DNA of 64,000 nt from Solobacterium sp. (GCA_024696355.1 JAILGV010000030.1:1-64000), one strand, 5' to 3'; shown: positions 23,747-32,761, counted from the first letter of the stretch. A program made the numbers and translations. Notes: generated by a model from the letters alone, not told the origin.

Positions 23747-23820
23747 GCGCCCGTAGCTCAACTGGATAGAGTGTTTGACTACGAATCAAAAGGTTGCGGA
23801 TTCGATTTCTGCCGGGCGCG
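23747..23820 (+). tRNA. tRNA-Arg (anticodon ACG)
   Basis: GCGCCCG (23747-23753) pairs with CGGGCGC (23813-23819). The D arm is GCTCAACTGGATAGAGT and the anticodon loop GACTACGAATC carries ACG, which needs TadA editing to inosine. The T arm GCGGA-TTCGATT-TCTGC contains one G-T pair. No encoded CCA. Confidence 0.92.
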
Positions 23821-23829
23821 CTGGAAAGA

Positions 23830-23862
23830 GAAAGGACGCTCATTTAACGGACGTCCTTTCTC
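23830..23862 (+). terminator. Hairpin after tRNA-Arg (ACG)
   Basis: GAAAGGACG and CGTCCTTTC form a nine-bp stem between the tRNA and argS. The T run is short, so it may only attenuate and allow some read-through into argS. Confidence 0.5.
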
Positions 23863-23894
23863 GTATTTAGGTGACTGAATAGTTTGGAGGCTTT

Positions 23895-25550
23895 ATGAAT
23901 GCAGTAGAGACAAGGATCATTACTGAAATCGGAAATGCGCTGAAGGAACTTTACGGACTTGTCAGGGATGAAGGCTTCATTATGATCGAGACACCCCGTG
24001 ATCCTAAAATGGGCGATTATGCCACAAATATTGCCATGCGTCTTGCAAAAGAACTGCACAGAAATCCTTTTGATATCGCAAACGAGATTGCAGCGGTGCT
24101 CCGGGAAAAACTGACGGAGGCTTCTTCCGTCGAAGCCGCAAGACCCGGCTTTATCAATTTCCGCATGAAGGGTGAAAGCCTTGCGGACAATCTGAAAGTC
24201 ATTCTGGAGGAAGGCGATGCCTACGGCCGCAATGATTCCGGAAAGGGTCAGAAGATTCTGGTCGAGTGGGTATCCGCAAATCCGACCGGTGATCTGCACT
24301 GCGGACATGCAAGAAACGCTGCCTGGGGTGATTCCATCTCACGTCTGCTCGAGGCTTCCGGATATGACAACCTCAGGGAGTATTACATCAATGATGCGGG
24401 CAATCAGATTGTGATGCTCGGTGAGTCCCTGACGGCCAGATACTTTGAACACTTCGGCAAAGAGTACCCGCTTCCCGAGGACGGATATCATGCCCAGGAC
24501 ATCATCGATATCGCCGATGCAATCGCAGAGACGGACGGCGACAGATGGCTGTATGAAGAGGATGCGGAAAAGAGGCTGGAATACTTCAAGAAGGAAGGCG
24601 TCAGACGCGAGCTGAAGAAGATCGAGAAGGATCTTGAAATGTTCGGTGTCCGCTTTGATTCCTGGATGCATGAAACATTCTTTTATGAAAACGGCGGGGA
24701 ACGCATCAATGCTGTCCTGGAACGCATGCAGCGGATGGGACTGACTTATGAAAAGGACGGTGCCCTCTGGTTCAGATCGAGTGAATACGGCGACGACAAG
24801 GACCGTGTTCTGAAAAAGAGCGACGGCACTTATGCATATCTGACTCCGGATATTGCAAATCATGTATATAAGTACGAAAGAGGCTACAGGAAGCTGGTCG
24901 ACCTGTGGGGTGCAGACCATCACTCCTACATTACGCGCATGAAGTGTGCACTGACCGCACTGGGATATGACAGGGATCTGCTGGATGTGGATATTATTCA
25001 GATGGTCCGCATGGTGGAAGACGGCGTGGAAGTCAAGATGTCCAAGCGTACCGGCAATGCCATCACGATCCGCGAGCTGGTCGAAGATGTCGGATGCGAT
25101 GCGGCAAGATGGTTCTTTGTTTCCAAGGATGTCTCCAGCCATATGGATTTTGACTTTAACTTCGCCAGGAAAAAGAGCGAGGACAATCCGGTTTATTATG
25201 CACAGTATGCGCACGCAAGAATGTGTTCCATTCTCAGGCAGTGCCCTGAGCTGAAGCCGGTTGAGACCTATGATCTTCTGACCGATCAGAAAGAGATCGA
25301 GCTGATGAAGTATCTGAATGAATTCCCTACGGTTGTGGCTGATGCGGCGAGAACCAGAATGCCGAACAAGATCTGCCAGTATATCCAGACAGTGGCCCGT
25401 CTGTTCCACAGCTTCTACGGGGTGTGCCGTGTAAATGACAGTGCCAATCCCGAACTGAGCAATCAGCGTGCCGCGCTTGTGACAGCCGCAAAAATCACAA
25501 TGAAAAACGCCCTTTACCTGATCGGCGTATCGGCTCCGGAAAAAATGTAA
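23895..25550 (+). CDS. argS: Arginyl-tRNA synthetase
   Basis: A 551-residue class I synthetase of normal length. An N-terminal additional domain (about 1-95) is followed by the catalytic fold with ANPTGDLHCGHARNA (HIGH equivalent), then VKMSKRTGN (KMSKS equivalent), and the DALR anticodon-binding domain. ATG 23895 follows TTGGAGG. It lies directly behind two tRNA-Arg genes, one of them on the same strand 75 bp upstream, so tRNA and synthetase for the same amino acid are clustered. No T-box leader is seen. Confidence 0.96.
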   Translation: MNAVETRIITEIGNALKELYGLVRDEGFIMIETPRDPKMGDYATNIAMRLAKELHRNPFDIANEIAAVLREKLTEASSVEAARPGFINFRMKGESLADNLKVILEEGDAYGRNDSGKGQKILVEWVSANPTGDLHCGHARNAAWGDSISRLLEASGYDNLREYYINDAGNQIVMLGESLTARYFEHFGKEYPLPEDGYHAQDIIDIADAIAETDGDRWLYEEDAEKRLEYFKKEGVRRELKKIEKDLEMFGVRFDSWMHETFFYENGGERINAVLERMQRMGLTYEKDGALWFRSSEYGDDKDRVLKKSDGTYAYLTPDIANHVYKYERGYRKLVDLWGADHHSYITRMKCALTALGYDRDLLDVDIIQMVRMVEDGVEVKMSKRTGNAITIRELVEDVGCDAARWFFVSKDVSSHMDFDFNFARKKSEDNPVYYAQYAHARMCSILRQCPELKPVETYDLLTDQKEIELMKYLNEFPTVVADAARTRMPNKICQYIQTVARLFHSFYGVCRVNDSANPELSNQRAALVTAAKITMKNALYLIGVSAPEKM

Positions 25551-25559
25551 TAAATACAG

Positions 25560-25587
25560 CCTGCGGAAGATACCGCAGGTTTTATTT
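25560..25587 (+). terminator. Terminator after argS
   Basis: CCTGCGG, aagata loop, CCGCAGG, then ttttattt. Confidence 0.85.
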
Positions 25588-25637
25588 GCAAAAGAGAATA
25601 CGTTGTGCCGTGCGATTTTGTAGTAAACTAATGAAGT

Positions 25638-26951
25638 ATGAAAAAGAGCAGAATAAAAACATCCGTACTTAAGGCTGCGGCCGTCCTGCTTGTTGTCCTG
25701 CTTGCAGTTCTCACGGTCATTTTGCTGAAAAAAGACAGAACTGCCGTTGAAACGGAGCCGGCTGCCTCTCCGTCCGCTGCCGCTGAAGAGCATTATGATG
25801 CAACGGAAAATGTCATTGATGTGAAAGAGTTTGACGGAACGGTCCTTGCCGAAACAGAAGACGGCGGAAGCGAGTATCTGAATTCGACGCTGTTTCTGGG
25901 CGATTCAAACACCGCCAGGTTTCTGACATTCAGAAGCAGTGAGGGAAGTACGTTCACAACCAAAAACAATACGATCGGTGTTGTCGGAATGGGAATTGAT
26001 GCCATTGCCTCAATGCCGGTAATGGATTTTACCTCGGGAAGATTTTCCATGCCGCAGTCGGTCAGGATTCTTCAGCCGGAAAGGGTAATCATTACCTTCG
26101 GCACAAACAATCTCTCCGGCACAAGCACGGATGCGACTTCGTTTATCGAGCGCTATACAAAGGCTGTTGCGGCAGTTCAGAATGCTTATCCCTCGGTTGA
26201 TATCATTGTCAACTCGATCCCTCCGGTATCCAGAAACAGATCATATGTCAATGTGACCATGACACAGATCGATGCATACAATAAAGCGATTGCCGGGATG
26301 TGCAGGGAAAATGACTGGAAATATCTGAATTCCGCGGAAGCACTCAAGGATGAAAAAACAGGATATGCAAAAGACGGATATATGTCGCCGGACGGCCTGC
26401 ATCTGTCACAGGCAGGCCTGCAGGCGCTGTTTGACTATATCCGGACGCACACATGGATTACCGAAGATGACAGACCGAAGCCGCTTGCGGCAGTCCCGGG
26501 CATCATCGGTGTTCCGCCCGGACTGTTCCAGACTGATCCTCTGACAAACAAAGAATTTACGGAAGATCCCGCTGCGGCCGAAACAGCCACACCGACACCG
26601 GAGACCAGGGAAGAAAAGGAAAAGAAAACGCCGAAGCCCGAAGAAACGGCCACCCCCGAACCGACGGAGGAACCGACACCGGTACCGACGGGGGATCCGT
26701 CACCTTCACCTGAGCCGACAGAAGAACCCACACCGGTACCGACAGCCGAGCCGACGCCCGTTTCCACTCCGGAGCCTACACCGGTACCGACGCCTGTTTC
26801 CACCCCTGAACCCACCCCTGAGCCGACACCTGATCCGGAAGCGGAATGTGTTTATGCAGGCGGTGAATGGAACGGATATGAATGCATTTATCCGACTCCC
26901 GTGCCGACGGGGGAAGCGGAACAGACGGATACAGTTCAGCAGTCTGAATAA
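25638..26951 (+). CDS. Exported SGNH/GDSL hydrolase with proline-rich tail and terminal cysteine motif
   Basis: A 437-residue protein with an uncleaved signal anchor (about 11-32) and a SGNH hydrolase domain (about 80-275). Block I is LFLGDSNTARF (Ser near 90), block III FGTNNLSG and block V SPDGLHLS. A Pro/Thr/Glu-rich tail (about 315-400) made of PTPVPT-type repeats follows. The last 40 residues hold a CVYAGGEWNGYEC motif, two cysteines bracketing GG-W-G, and end in an acidic tail without LPxTG. Likely an extracellular or wall-associated esterase, for instance of peptidoglycan or polysaccharide acyl groups; the substrate is not known. TAAACT (25624-25629) eight bases before the ATG suggests a leaderless start. 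Confidence 0.82.
   Translation: MKKSRIKTSVLKAAAVLLVVLLAVLTVILLKKDRTAVETEPAASPSAAAEEHYDATENVIDVKEFDGTVLAETEDGGSEYLNSTLFLGDSNTARFLTFRSSEGSTFTTKNNTIGVVGMGIDAIASMPVMDFTSGRFSMPQSVRILQPERVIITFGTNNLSGTSTDATSFIERYTKAVAAVQNAYPSVDIIVNSIPPVSRNRSYVNVTMTQIDAYNKAIAGMCRENDWKYLNSAEALKDEKTGYAKDGYMSPDGLHLSQAGLQALFDYIRTHTWITEDDRPKPLAAVPGIIGVPPGLFQTDPLTNKEFTEDPAAAETATPTPETREEKEKKTPKPEETATPEPTEEPTPVPTGDPSPSPEPTEEPTPVPTAEPTPVSTPEPTPVPTPVSTPEPTPEPTPDPEAECVYAGGEWNGYECIYPTPVPTGEAEQTDTVQQSE
26586..26835 (+). repeat. Imperfect tandem repeats coding for the proline-rich linker
   Basis: Short units related to ccgacaccggtaccgacg repeat about a dozen times within the hydrolase gene and encode TPVPTP/TPEPTP steps. They are coding low-complexity DNA, probably length-variable between strains. 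Confidence 0.85.
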
Positions 26952-26977
26952 CATGGCGTTAATCCGCCATGTTTTTT
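26951..26977 (+). terminator. Terminator after the SGNH hydrolase
   Basis: ACATGGCG and CGCCATGT stem followed by TTTTTT. Confidence 0.85.
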
Positions 26978-27065
26978 CTGTACTGTTCCGTAAACAGTAA
27001 GTTCATTTTCCGCTGAAATGTTATAATCAGTACGGCGGTTACAAAGAAGGGAGTATCAATCATTT

Positions 27066-28490
27066 ATGTATGATGTTGTAATCATTGGGGCAGGTATTAC
27101 CGGCACGATGCTGGCCAGGGATCTGTCCCGTTATAAGCTGAAAGTGGCTCTGATCGATAAGGAGAACGATATCGCCGACGGTGCCACGATGGCCAATTCA
27201 GCTATTGTGCACACCGGATATGATCCGGAGGACGGAACGCTGAAGGCACTGCTGAATCCCGAGGGGGCACGCATTTATGATACTTTGCTTGACGATCTCG
27301 GATGCAGATACAGGACTGCCGGAGCGTATATCGCTGCCTGCGGACCTGAGGAAGAGGCACATCTGGACGTGCTGGCAGACAGAGCCGACAGAAGGGGAAT
27401 CCCTTATGAATGGCTTACCGGCGATGAAGCACGCAGAAATGAACCGAACCTGAATGATCAGGTTACAAAAGTCCTCAATTTCTACACGACAAAGATTATT
27501 TATCCGTGGGAAGTGGCAATCGCATGCGCTGAAGTGGCTGTCGGAAACGGGGTCGAATTATATCTGAATTCTCCCTGCACCGGCATTGACAAAACAGAAT
27601 CCGGATATACCGTTCATACGCCGGAACATGATTTCGAAACGAAGCTGATCGTCAACGCGGCCGGTGTCTGTGCGGATCAGATTAATGCAATGGTCGGAAA
27701 ACCGCGGTTTGAAATGAGACCGAAAAAGGGCGAGTACTTTGTCATTGATAATAATGTTCATTATGTTGATCATATAATTTTCCCGGTTCCCTCGGCAAAG
27801 GGAAAAGGCGTCCTTGCAGTTCCTACGGTATACGGAAATACGCTGATCGGACCCAACAGTGACTACATTGCAAGCACGACAGATACCGGAAGCTCCTTCC
27901 AGGGTCTGGACTATGTCCGCACCAATATTGTCAGGATCATGAAGAATGCACCTCTCAACCGTTCGATCCGCAACTTCGCAGGTCTGCGTCCGAGCAGCTC
28001 CGTTTCTGATTTCATCATTGAGGAGGCGGCTGATGCGCCCGGTTTTGTAAATGCGGCAAGTATTGAGTCACCCGGTCTGGCCAGTGCGCCGGCTGTTTCG
28101 AAATACATCATTGAGAACATTCTCAGGGACAAACTGGAATGGACGGAAAATCCGGATGCGGTAATGACCAGGGAAAGACCGGTGGTCATGGCGGAACTTT
28201 CCGAGGAAGAACGTGCGGAAATGATCAGAAAGAATCCCCTGTACGGCAGAATCATCTGCCGCTGCGAACAGATCAGCGAAGGTGAGATTGTGGACTGCAT
28301 CAGAAGACCGTGCGGCGCTCATACCGTAAAAGGCGTGAAGAAGCGTGTGCGTCCGGGTATGGGAAGATGCCAGGGCGGCTTCTGTGAGCCGAGAGTGCTT
28401 GCGATCCTTGCCAGAGAACTGAATATTTCTCCTCTGGATGTTGTGCTGGATTCAAAAGCGTCCAGGATTCTTTGTCAGGAGAACAGATAA
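27066..28490 (+). CDS. GlpA-like FAD-dependent oxidoreductase with BFD-type [2Fe-2S] domain
   Basis: A 474-residue flavoprotein. FAD binding is shown by VVIIGAGITG (4-13) and a DAO/glycerol-3-phosphate dehydrogenase-type domain covers about 1-365. A BFD-like cysteine domain (about 395-445: IICRCEQISEGEIVDCI, GMGRCQGGFC) follows. This is the layout of anaerobic glycerol-3-phosphate dehydrogenase subunit A and related dehydrogenases of unknown substrate. It starts a three-gene operon with an NADH-oxidase-like flavoprotein and a DUF1667 protein, the usual trio. No glycerol kinase or facilitator is adjacent, so the substrate remains open. The start is ATG 27066, without a strong ribosome site (aagaagggag is 12 or more bases away). 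Confidence 0.85.
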   Translation: MYDVVIIGAGITGTMLARDLSRYKLKVALIDKENDIADGATMANSAIVHTGYDPEDGTLKALLNPEGARIYDTLLDDLGCRYRTAGAYIAACGPEEEAHLDVLADRADRRGIPYEWLTGDEARRNEPNLNDQVTKVLNFYTTKIIYPWEVAIACAEVAVGNGVELYLNSPCTGIDKTESGYTVHTPEHDFETKLIVNAAGVCADQINAMVGKPRFEMRPKKGEYFVIDNNVHYVDHIIFPVPSAKGKGVLAVPTVYGNTLIGPNSDYIASTTDTGSSFQGLDYVRTNIVRIMKNAPLNRSIRNFAGLRPSSSVSDFIIEEAADAPGFVNAASIESPGLASAPAVSKYIIENILRDKLEWTENPDAVMTRERPVVMAELSEEERAEMIRKNPLYGRIICRCEQISEGEIVDCIRRPCGAHTVKGVKKRVRPGMGRCQGGFCEPRVLAILARELNISPLDVVLDSKASRILCQENR

Positions 28491-28491
28491 T

Positions 28492-29745
28492 ATGAGAAAC
28501 TATCAGGCAGTTATTATCGGCGGCGGAAGTGCAGGACTGGCCGCAGCCGTTACATTGAAGCAGAAGGGTATTGAGGATATTCTGGTCCTGGAAAAAGACG
28601 GCGAAGCCGGCGGTATTCTGAATCAGTGCATTCACAACGGCTTCGGTCTTCAGACATTCAAGGAGCAGCTTTCCGGACCTGCATATGCAGAACGCTTTGA
28701 AGATCAGGCAGAGCAGCTGAATGTTGAAATCAAGCTGAATACCATGGTAACCGGACTGAATGCCCAAAGGCAGATCACTTATGTAAATCCGGATGAGGGC
28801 TATGTGACAATCAGTGCGGATGCCGTTATACTGGCGGTCGGATGCTATGAAAGAAGCAGGGGCGCAGTTGAAATTCCGGGAGAAAGGCCGTCCGGCATTT
28901 ATACGGCAGGCCAGGCACAGAGATATCTGAATATTGACGGTTATCTGGTCGGAAAAAAGGTATTTATTCTGGGATCAGGAGACATCGGCCTGATTATGGC
29001 GAGAAGAATGACGCTTGAAGGCGCAAAGGTATACGGTGTTGCGGAACTGATGCCGTATTCAAACGGACTGCCGAGAAACATGAAGCAGTGTCTGGAAGAT
29101 TTCGGAATACCTCTGTATCTGAGTCATACCGTGACAAAGATCTACGGCCATGACAGGCTGGAGGGAATCGATATTGCGAAGGTCGGACCCGACAGAAAGC
29201 CTGTGCCGGGTTCGGAAATTCACTTTGATGTGGATACGCTTCTTCTTTCCGTAGGTCTGATTCCGGAGAATCATCTGGGTGATGAAGCGGGAATTGAAAT
29301 GGATCCGAGAACCAGGGGACCTGTTGTGGACGAAAGCTACATGACAGGCATCCGCGGAATCTTTGCCTGCGGCAACGGTCTGCATGTACATGATCTTGTG
29401 GACTTTGTATCCCTGCAGGCTGCACGGGCAGCCGAAGGTGCAGCCAGATATATCAGAGAGGGCGAGCCGGAGGGCAGAACCGTCAATACGGCGGCCGGAG
29501 AAAATGTGCTGTACGTAGTCCCGGGAAAAATTCACACCGACAATGTTCCCGGACATACCGAATTCTTCTTCCGTGTCAGAAAGCCGATGGATGATGCCGT
29601 TCTGACTGTCAGAGCCGGCAGCAAAGTTATCCGTACTGTCAGAAAAAAGAAACTGATTCCTTCCGAAATGGAACGTCTCCTGCTCACACAGAAGCAGCTG
29701 ACGGGACTTGAAGGTGATCTTGTGATAGAGGTCAGGGAGAACTGA
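28492..29745 (+). CDS. NAD(P)/FAD-dependent oxidoreductase, partner of GlpA-like protein
   Basis: A 417-residue pyridine nucleotide-disulfide reductase-fold protein. It has FAD motif VIIGGGSAGLAAA (6-18), a second dinucleotide motif FILGSGDIGLIMA (about 158-170) and the late GIFACGNG-x-x-HVHDLVD segment. CIHNGFG lies near the first cysteine region, but a redox CxxxxC pair is not obvious. It starts one base after the preceding stop, with GGAG upstream at 28478. In related operons this subunit passes electrons between the GlpA-like dehydrogenase and NAD(P)H or an electron carrier. Physiological partner unknown. Confidence 0.85.
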   Translation: MRNYQAVIIGGGSAGLAAAVTLKQKGIEDILVLEKDGEAGGILNQCIHNGFGLQTFKEQLSGPAYAERFEDQAEQLNVEIKLNTMVTGLNAQRQITYVNPDEGYVTISADAVILAVGCYERSRGAVEIPGERPSGIYTAGQAQRYLNIDGYLVGKKVFILGSGDIGLIMARRMTLEGAKVYGVAELMPYSNGLPRNMKQCLEDFGIPLYLSHTVTKIYGHDRLEGIDIAKVGPDRKPVPGSEIHFDVDTLLLSVGLIPENHLGDEAGIEMDPRTRGPVVDESYMTGIRGIFACGNGLHVHDLVDFVSLQAARAAEGAARYIREGEPEGRTVNTAAGENVLYVVPGKIHTDNVPGHTEFFFRVRKPMDDAVLTVRAGSKVIRTVRKKKLIPSEMERLLLTQKQLTGLEGDLVIEVREN

Positions 29746-29746
29746 A

Positions 29747-30112
29747 ATGGAAAACAAGGAACTGATATGCGTCAACTGCCCCATGGGATGCCGGATTACC
29801 GTCACTCTTGATGAAGGCAGGGTAATTGACATCAAGGGATATACCTGTGAGAAGGGAAAAAACTACGCTGCCCAGGAAACGGTCAGACCGATGAGAGTTC
29901 TGACCTCAACTGTCAGAATCAACGGGGCACTTGCGAGGGTTCTTCCGGTCATTACCAGTCAGGAGATTCCCCTGGATATGATGGAAGAGGCAATGGAGGC
30001 CGTCAGAATGCTCACTGTTGATGCGCCGGTGCGTGTCAATCAGGTTCTGATTCCGCATTTTCTCGGAACTGACGCCGATCTGGTAGCTTCCAGATCAATG
30101 AAAAAAATCTGA
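29747..30112 (+). CDS. DUF1667-family cysteine-containing protein
   Basis: A 121-residue protein with the DUF1667 signature: ICVNCPMGC near residues 7-15, GYTCEKGKNYAAQE (about 41-54) and PMRVLTSTVRI. The four conserved cysteines suggest a metal or iron-sulfur site. DUF1667 proteins regularly follow GlpA-like and NADH-oxidase-like flavoproteins, as here, with a one-base gap to the previous stop. Probably a small electron-transfer subunit; this is inferred from the genomic pairing. Confidence 0.88.
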   Translation: MENKELICVNCPMGCRITVTLDEGRVIDIKGYTCEKGKNYAAQETVRPMRVLTSTVRINGALARVLPVITSQEIPLDMMEEAMEAVRMLTVDAPVRVNQVLIPHFLGTDADLVASRSMKKI

Positions 30113-30137
30113 ACTGCATGACAATTTGAAGCATGAG

Positions 30138-30165
30138 GGATCATTCTGCGGAATGATCCTTTTTT
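30138..30165 (+). terminator. Terminator of the GlpA-like operon
   Basis: GGATCATTC, tgcg loop, GAATGATCC and six T. Confidence 0.9.
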
Positions 30166-30174
30166 CCTGGCCGC

Positions 30175-30205
30175 AAAAAAAAGCACTTCCCGTTCCGGAA
30201 AGTGC
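30175..30205 (-). terminator. Terminator of the htrA gene
   Basis: On the minus strand GCACTT pairs with AAGTGC and is followed by eight T. Confidence 0.8.
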
Positions 30206-30227
30206 CCGCTGCTGCAAATCAGTATGT

Positions 30228-31952
30228 TTATTCTTCCTTGACAGTTCCGTCCGTAATAACTTCCGTAAGAGTGACGGATACGTCCATCTGTTCGTTATCG
30301 CGTACGATCGTCAGATTCAGCGTGTCGCCGATTTCCTTCTTTAACAGAACTGCGCTCAGTTCGGTGTATGAAGAGATTTCCTTTCCGTCGGCAGCGATGA
30401 TTCTGTCACCGTACTTCAGACCTGCCTGATCGGCACCGCTTCCTTCAACAACACCGACGATGTAGAGACCCGCTTCATACTGTCCGTTGGACTGGGTCAC
30501 CGTCTGCAGTGAGATGCCGATATAGGGACGGTTTGTCACAACACCGTTTGTCATCAGATCATTTGCGATTTTCATGGCATCGTTGATGGGGATTGCGAAG
30601 CCGAGTCCTTCGATGGTGGCTCCGGAATTTGTAATGCCGCTGTCCTTGGCATTGACAATGCCGATCAGTCTGCCGTGGCTGTCAAACAGACCGCCGCCGG
30701 AGTTGCCGTTATTGATGGCTGCGTTTGTCTGCAGGAGGTTCATTGTTTCATTGTTCAGTGTAATCTCACGGTCCTTGGCGGAAATGATTCCGTCAGTGAC
30801 TGTGCCGCCGAGTGTGCCCAGCGGATTGCCGATTACAACAGCCAGGTCTCCGACAAGAATATCGTCGGAATCCCCGATGACTGCGGCAGGCAGTCCTTCT
30901 GCTTCGATCTTGATTACGGCAATATCGCCTTTGCTGTCTTTTCCGACAAGGCTTGCCTCGTAAACGGTTCCGTCATACAGTGTGACACTGATGAATGTTG
31001 CGTCATCGACGACATGATTGTTTGTGATGATATATCCGTCATCGGAGATGATTACACCTGAGCCGGCTGCCTGGGCAAGATAGCTTCCGCCGAACATTCC
31101 GAAGGACTGTGTTTCTGTTTCAACAACAATCTCCACGACAGAAGGTGCTGCCTTTGCGGCAATTTCCTGAATTGTGAGAGTTCCGTCGGAAGCGGCAGGA
31201 ATGACCGCCGGAACCGTCTGGGGTGCAGGCTGTGTTTCGGCAGACGCAGACGGCTCGGATTCTGCGGTTTCCGCAGGTGTTTCCTGAGCGTCGGCCGCAC
31301 TGCCGCCGGCAAATTTCTGAACGGCAAGATATCCTCCGCCGAAACCGGAGGCGAGTCCGATCAGACCTGCGAGAAGGGCAGTTAACAGCGGACTGGCTGT
31401 TTTTGTCCTGACAGGAACTTCTCTTTCCGCACGGGGAGCTGTTTCCGTATAAACCGGAGCTGCCGGTTTTACGGGTTCCTTCTTCTCTTCCGCAGGGATG
31501 ACAGGTTCTTTTTCCGGAAGCGGTTCAGAAACTGTTTCCGGTGCCGTGACAGTCTCTTCAGCCTGCGGTACGGTTTCCCCGGCTGTTTCCGGCGCTGTTT
31601 CCTCAGTCTGCGGTACAGTTTCCTGCACAGCCGCGTCAGCTTCGTCTGCGGCTGTTTCCGGTGCTGTCTCCTCAGCCGGTTCAGCTGTTTCGGAAACTGC
31701 TTCCTTTACAGGCCCGGCAGCTTCTTCGATTTTTTCCGCTGTTTCTTCAGCTGTCTGAACTGCTTCGTCATCTGCCGGAATCGTACGTTCCGCAGGAGCC
31801 GGTGCTGTATTCTCCTGTTCCGTGGGCATAACGGGAGTAACTGATATTTCAGGCTTCCTTGTGCCGCACTGGGTACAGAAGTTGCCGATATTTTCCTTTC
31901 CGCATACTGTGCATTTCCACACAGGATTGATATTTTTATTTAATTCTTCCAT
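30228..31952 (-). CDS. HtrA/DegP-like serine protease with N-terminal zinc ribbon
   Basis: A 574-residue membrane-anchored protease. An N-terminal zinc ribbon (C14, C17, C26, C29) faces the cytoplasm. A long Glu/Ala/Pro/Thr-rich linker (about 38-180) follows, then a membrane helix (about 188-212), then the trypsin-like domain with ITNNHVVDD (His), GDIAVIKI (Asp) and NNGNSGGGLF (Ser), and one PDZ domain (about 465-570). It should degrade or chaperone misfolded proteins at the outer face of the membrane. The cytoplasmic zinc ribbon and its 140-residue linker are additions to the standard HtrA plan and recall the zinc-ribbon membrane protein at 14.2 kb. AAAGGAGA precedes the start. Confidence 0.9.
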   Translation of the reverse strand: MEELNKNINPVWKCTVCGKENIGNFCTQCGTRKPEISVTPVMPTEQENTAPAPAERTIPADDEAVQTAEETAEKIEEAAGPVKEAVSETAEPAEETAPETAADEADAAVQETVPQTEETAPETAGETVPQAEETVTAPETVSEPLPEKEPVIPAEEKKEPVKPAAPVYTETAPRAEREVPVRTKTASPLLTALLAGLIGLASGFGGGYLAVQKFAGGSAADAQETPAETAESEPSASAETQPAPQTVPAVIPAASDGTLTIQEIAAKAAPSVVEIVVETETQSFGMFGGSYLAQAAGSGVIISDDGYIITNNHVVDDATFISVTLYDGTVYEASLVGKDSKGDIAVIKIEAEGLPAAVIGDSDDILVGDLAVVIGNPLGTLGGTVTDGIISAKDREITLNNETMNLLQTNAAINNGNSGGGLFDSHGRLIGIVNAKDSGITNSGATIEGLGFAIPINDAMKIANDLMTNGVVTNRPYIGISLQTVTQSNGQYEAGLYIVGVVEGSGADQAGLKYGDRIIAADGKEISSYTELSAVLLKKEIGDTLNLTIVRDNEQMDVSVTLTEVITDGTVKEE

Positions 31953-32104
31953 ATCATTGATTCTCCTTTCATTGATACATCTTTAATCTAATCATTGAAT
32001 GTGAATTGTATGTGAACTTTTGCTTAAAGGAAACCAAATATTTGCATCAGGCGTTTCTGTTCCGGCTTCTGTTTCAAAACATCGGCCGGAAACTGTGCGC
32101 CCTG

Positions 32105-32671
32105 TTATTTTCTGTGCGGATTTACTGCCATGCCGTAAACTGCACCGATTGCACCGCCGATGATATGCGTCAGCTGTGATACGTTGTCGCGCAGCACGAC
32201 GCCGTGAAAAATCTGCTGGGTGATATAAATGAGCGCGGCAATCAGCAGGGTGAGGGGAATGGAATTGCTGTTCTTAGTTCCTGTGACGGATGCCAGCAGG
32301 ATGAATGCAAATACCACGCCGCTGGCTCCGAGAAGTCCCGTGGCGGGTGAAATCAGAATATGAACCAGTCCCGTGATTACAGCTACAATGACAATAATTT
32401 CCAGAAGGTTTCTGGACCCGTATTTTTCCTCAAGCAGGGGACCTACAAGAAGGAAAAGAAGCATATTGTTGGCGTAATGCTCAAGGGAAGCATGTCCGAG
32501 AACATGTGTCAGAAGGCGCAGATAGAAAAGCGGATCGGCCAGAGAGCCTCTGTATACGGTAAATAAATATGCTGTTGATCTGCCTCCGGTAAGCCATCCG
32601 GCAGCCAGAGAGGCTGCGGAAAGCAGTGCGAATGAGAGTACAACAGGCGAATTCCAGGTGATTTTTTTCAT
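32105..32671 (-). CDS. Rhomboid-family intramembrane serine protease
   Basis: A 188-residue polytopic protein with six predicted membrane helices. The rhomboid features are EHYANNMLLFLLVGPLLE (the H-xx-xN-M segment of helix 2), the nucleophile motif GLLGASG and the catalytic histidine in THIIGG. It is a minimal six-helix rhomboid without the cytosolic domain of GlpG. GAGGAGT lies before the ATG, and TATAAT (complement near 32694) is the likely -10. It lies between htrA on the same strand and the divergent sseB. Confidence 0.9.
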   Translation of the reverse strand: MKKITWNSPVVLSFALLSAASLAAGWLTGGRSTAYLFTVYRGSLADPLFYLRLLTHVLGHASLEHYANNMLLFLLVGPLLEEKYGSRNLLEIIVIVAVITGLVHILISPATGLLGASGVVFAFILLASVTGTKNSNSIPLTLLIAALIYITQQIFHGVVLRDNVSQLTHIIGGAIGAVYGMAVNPHRK

Positions 32672-32761
32672 GTCGGTTACTCCTCAGGACTATTATAGCG
32701 CCAGTCTTTCGTTGAGAAAGAATGAAGATATGCATTATAATTACGTTTGGGAGAAATTAAT

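Noticed and set aside
23821-23894. T-box leader upstream of argS
   Set aside because: The gap is 74 bp and holds only a simple hairpin after the tRNA. There is no T-box sequence or antiterminator.
24339-25793. Long minus-strand ORF (484 codons) opposite argS
   Set aside because: It lies wholly antisense to a clear argS and the flanking gene, has no ribosome site or recognisable domain, and its Cys/His/Ile-rich composition is that of a shadow frame.
26435-26815. Gly/Val/Ser-repeat ORF on the minus strand
   Set aside because: It is the reverse complement of the proline-rich repeat of the SGNH hydrolase, which is supported by signal anchor and catalytic motifs.
26586-26835. Possible CRISPR-like or non-coding tandem repeat
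   Set aside because: The units are contiguous, imperfect and in frame, encode a Pro/Thr linker and have no spacers.
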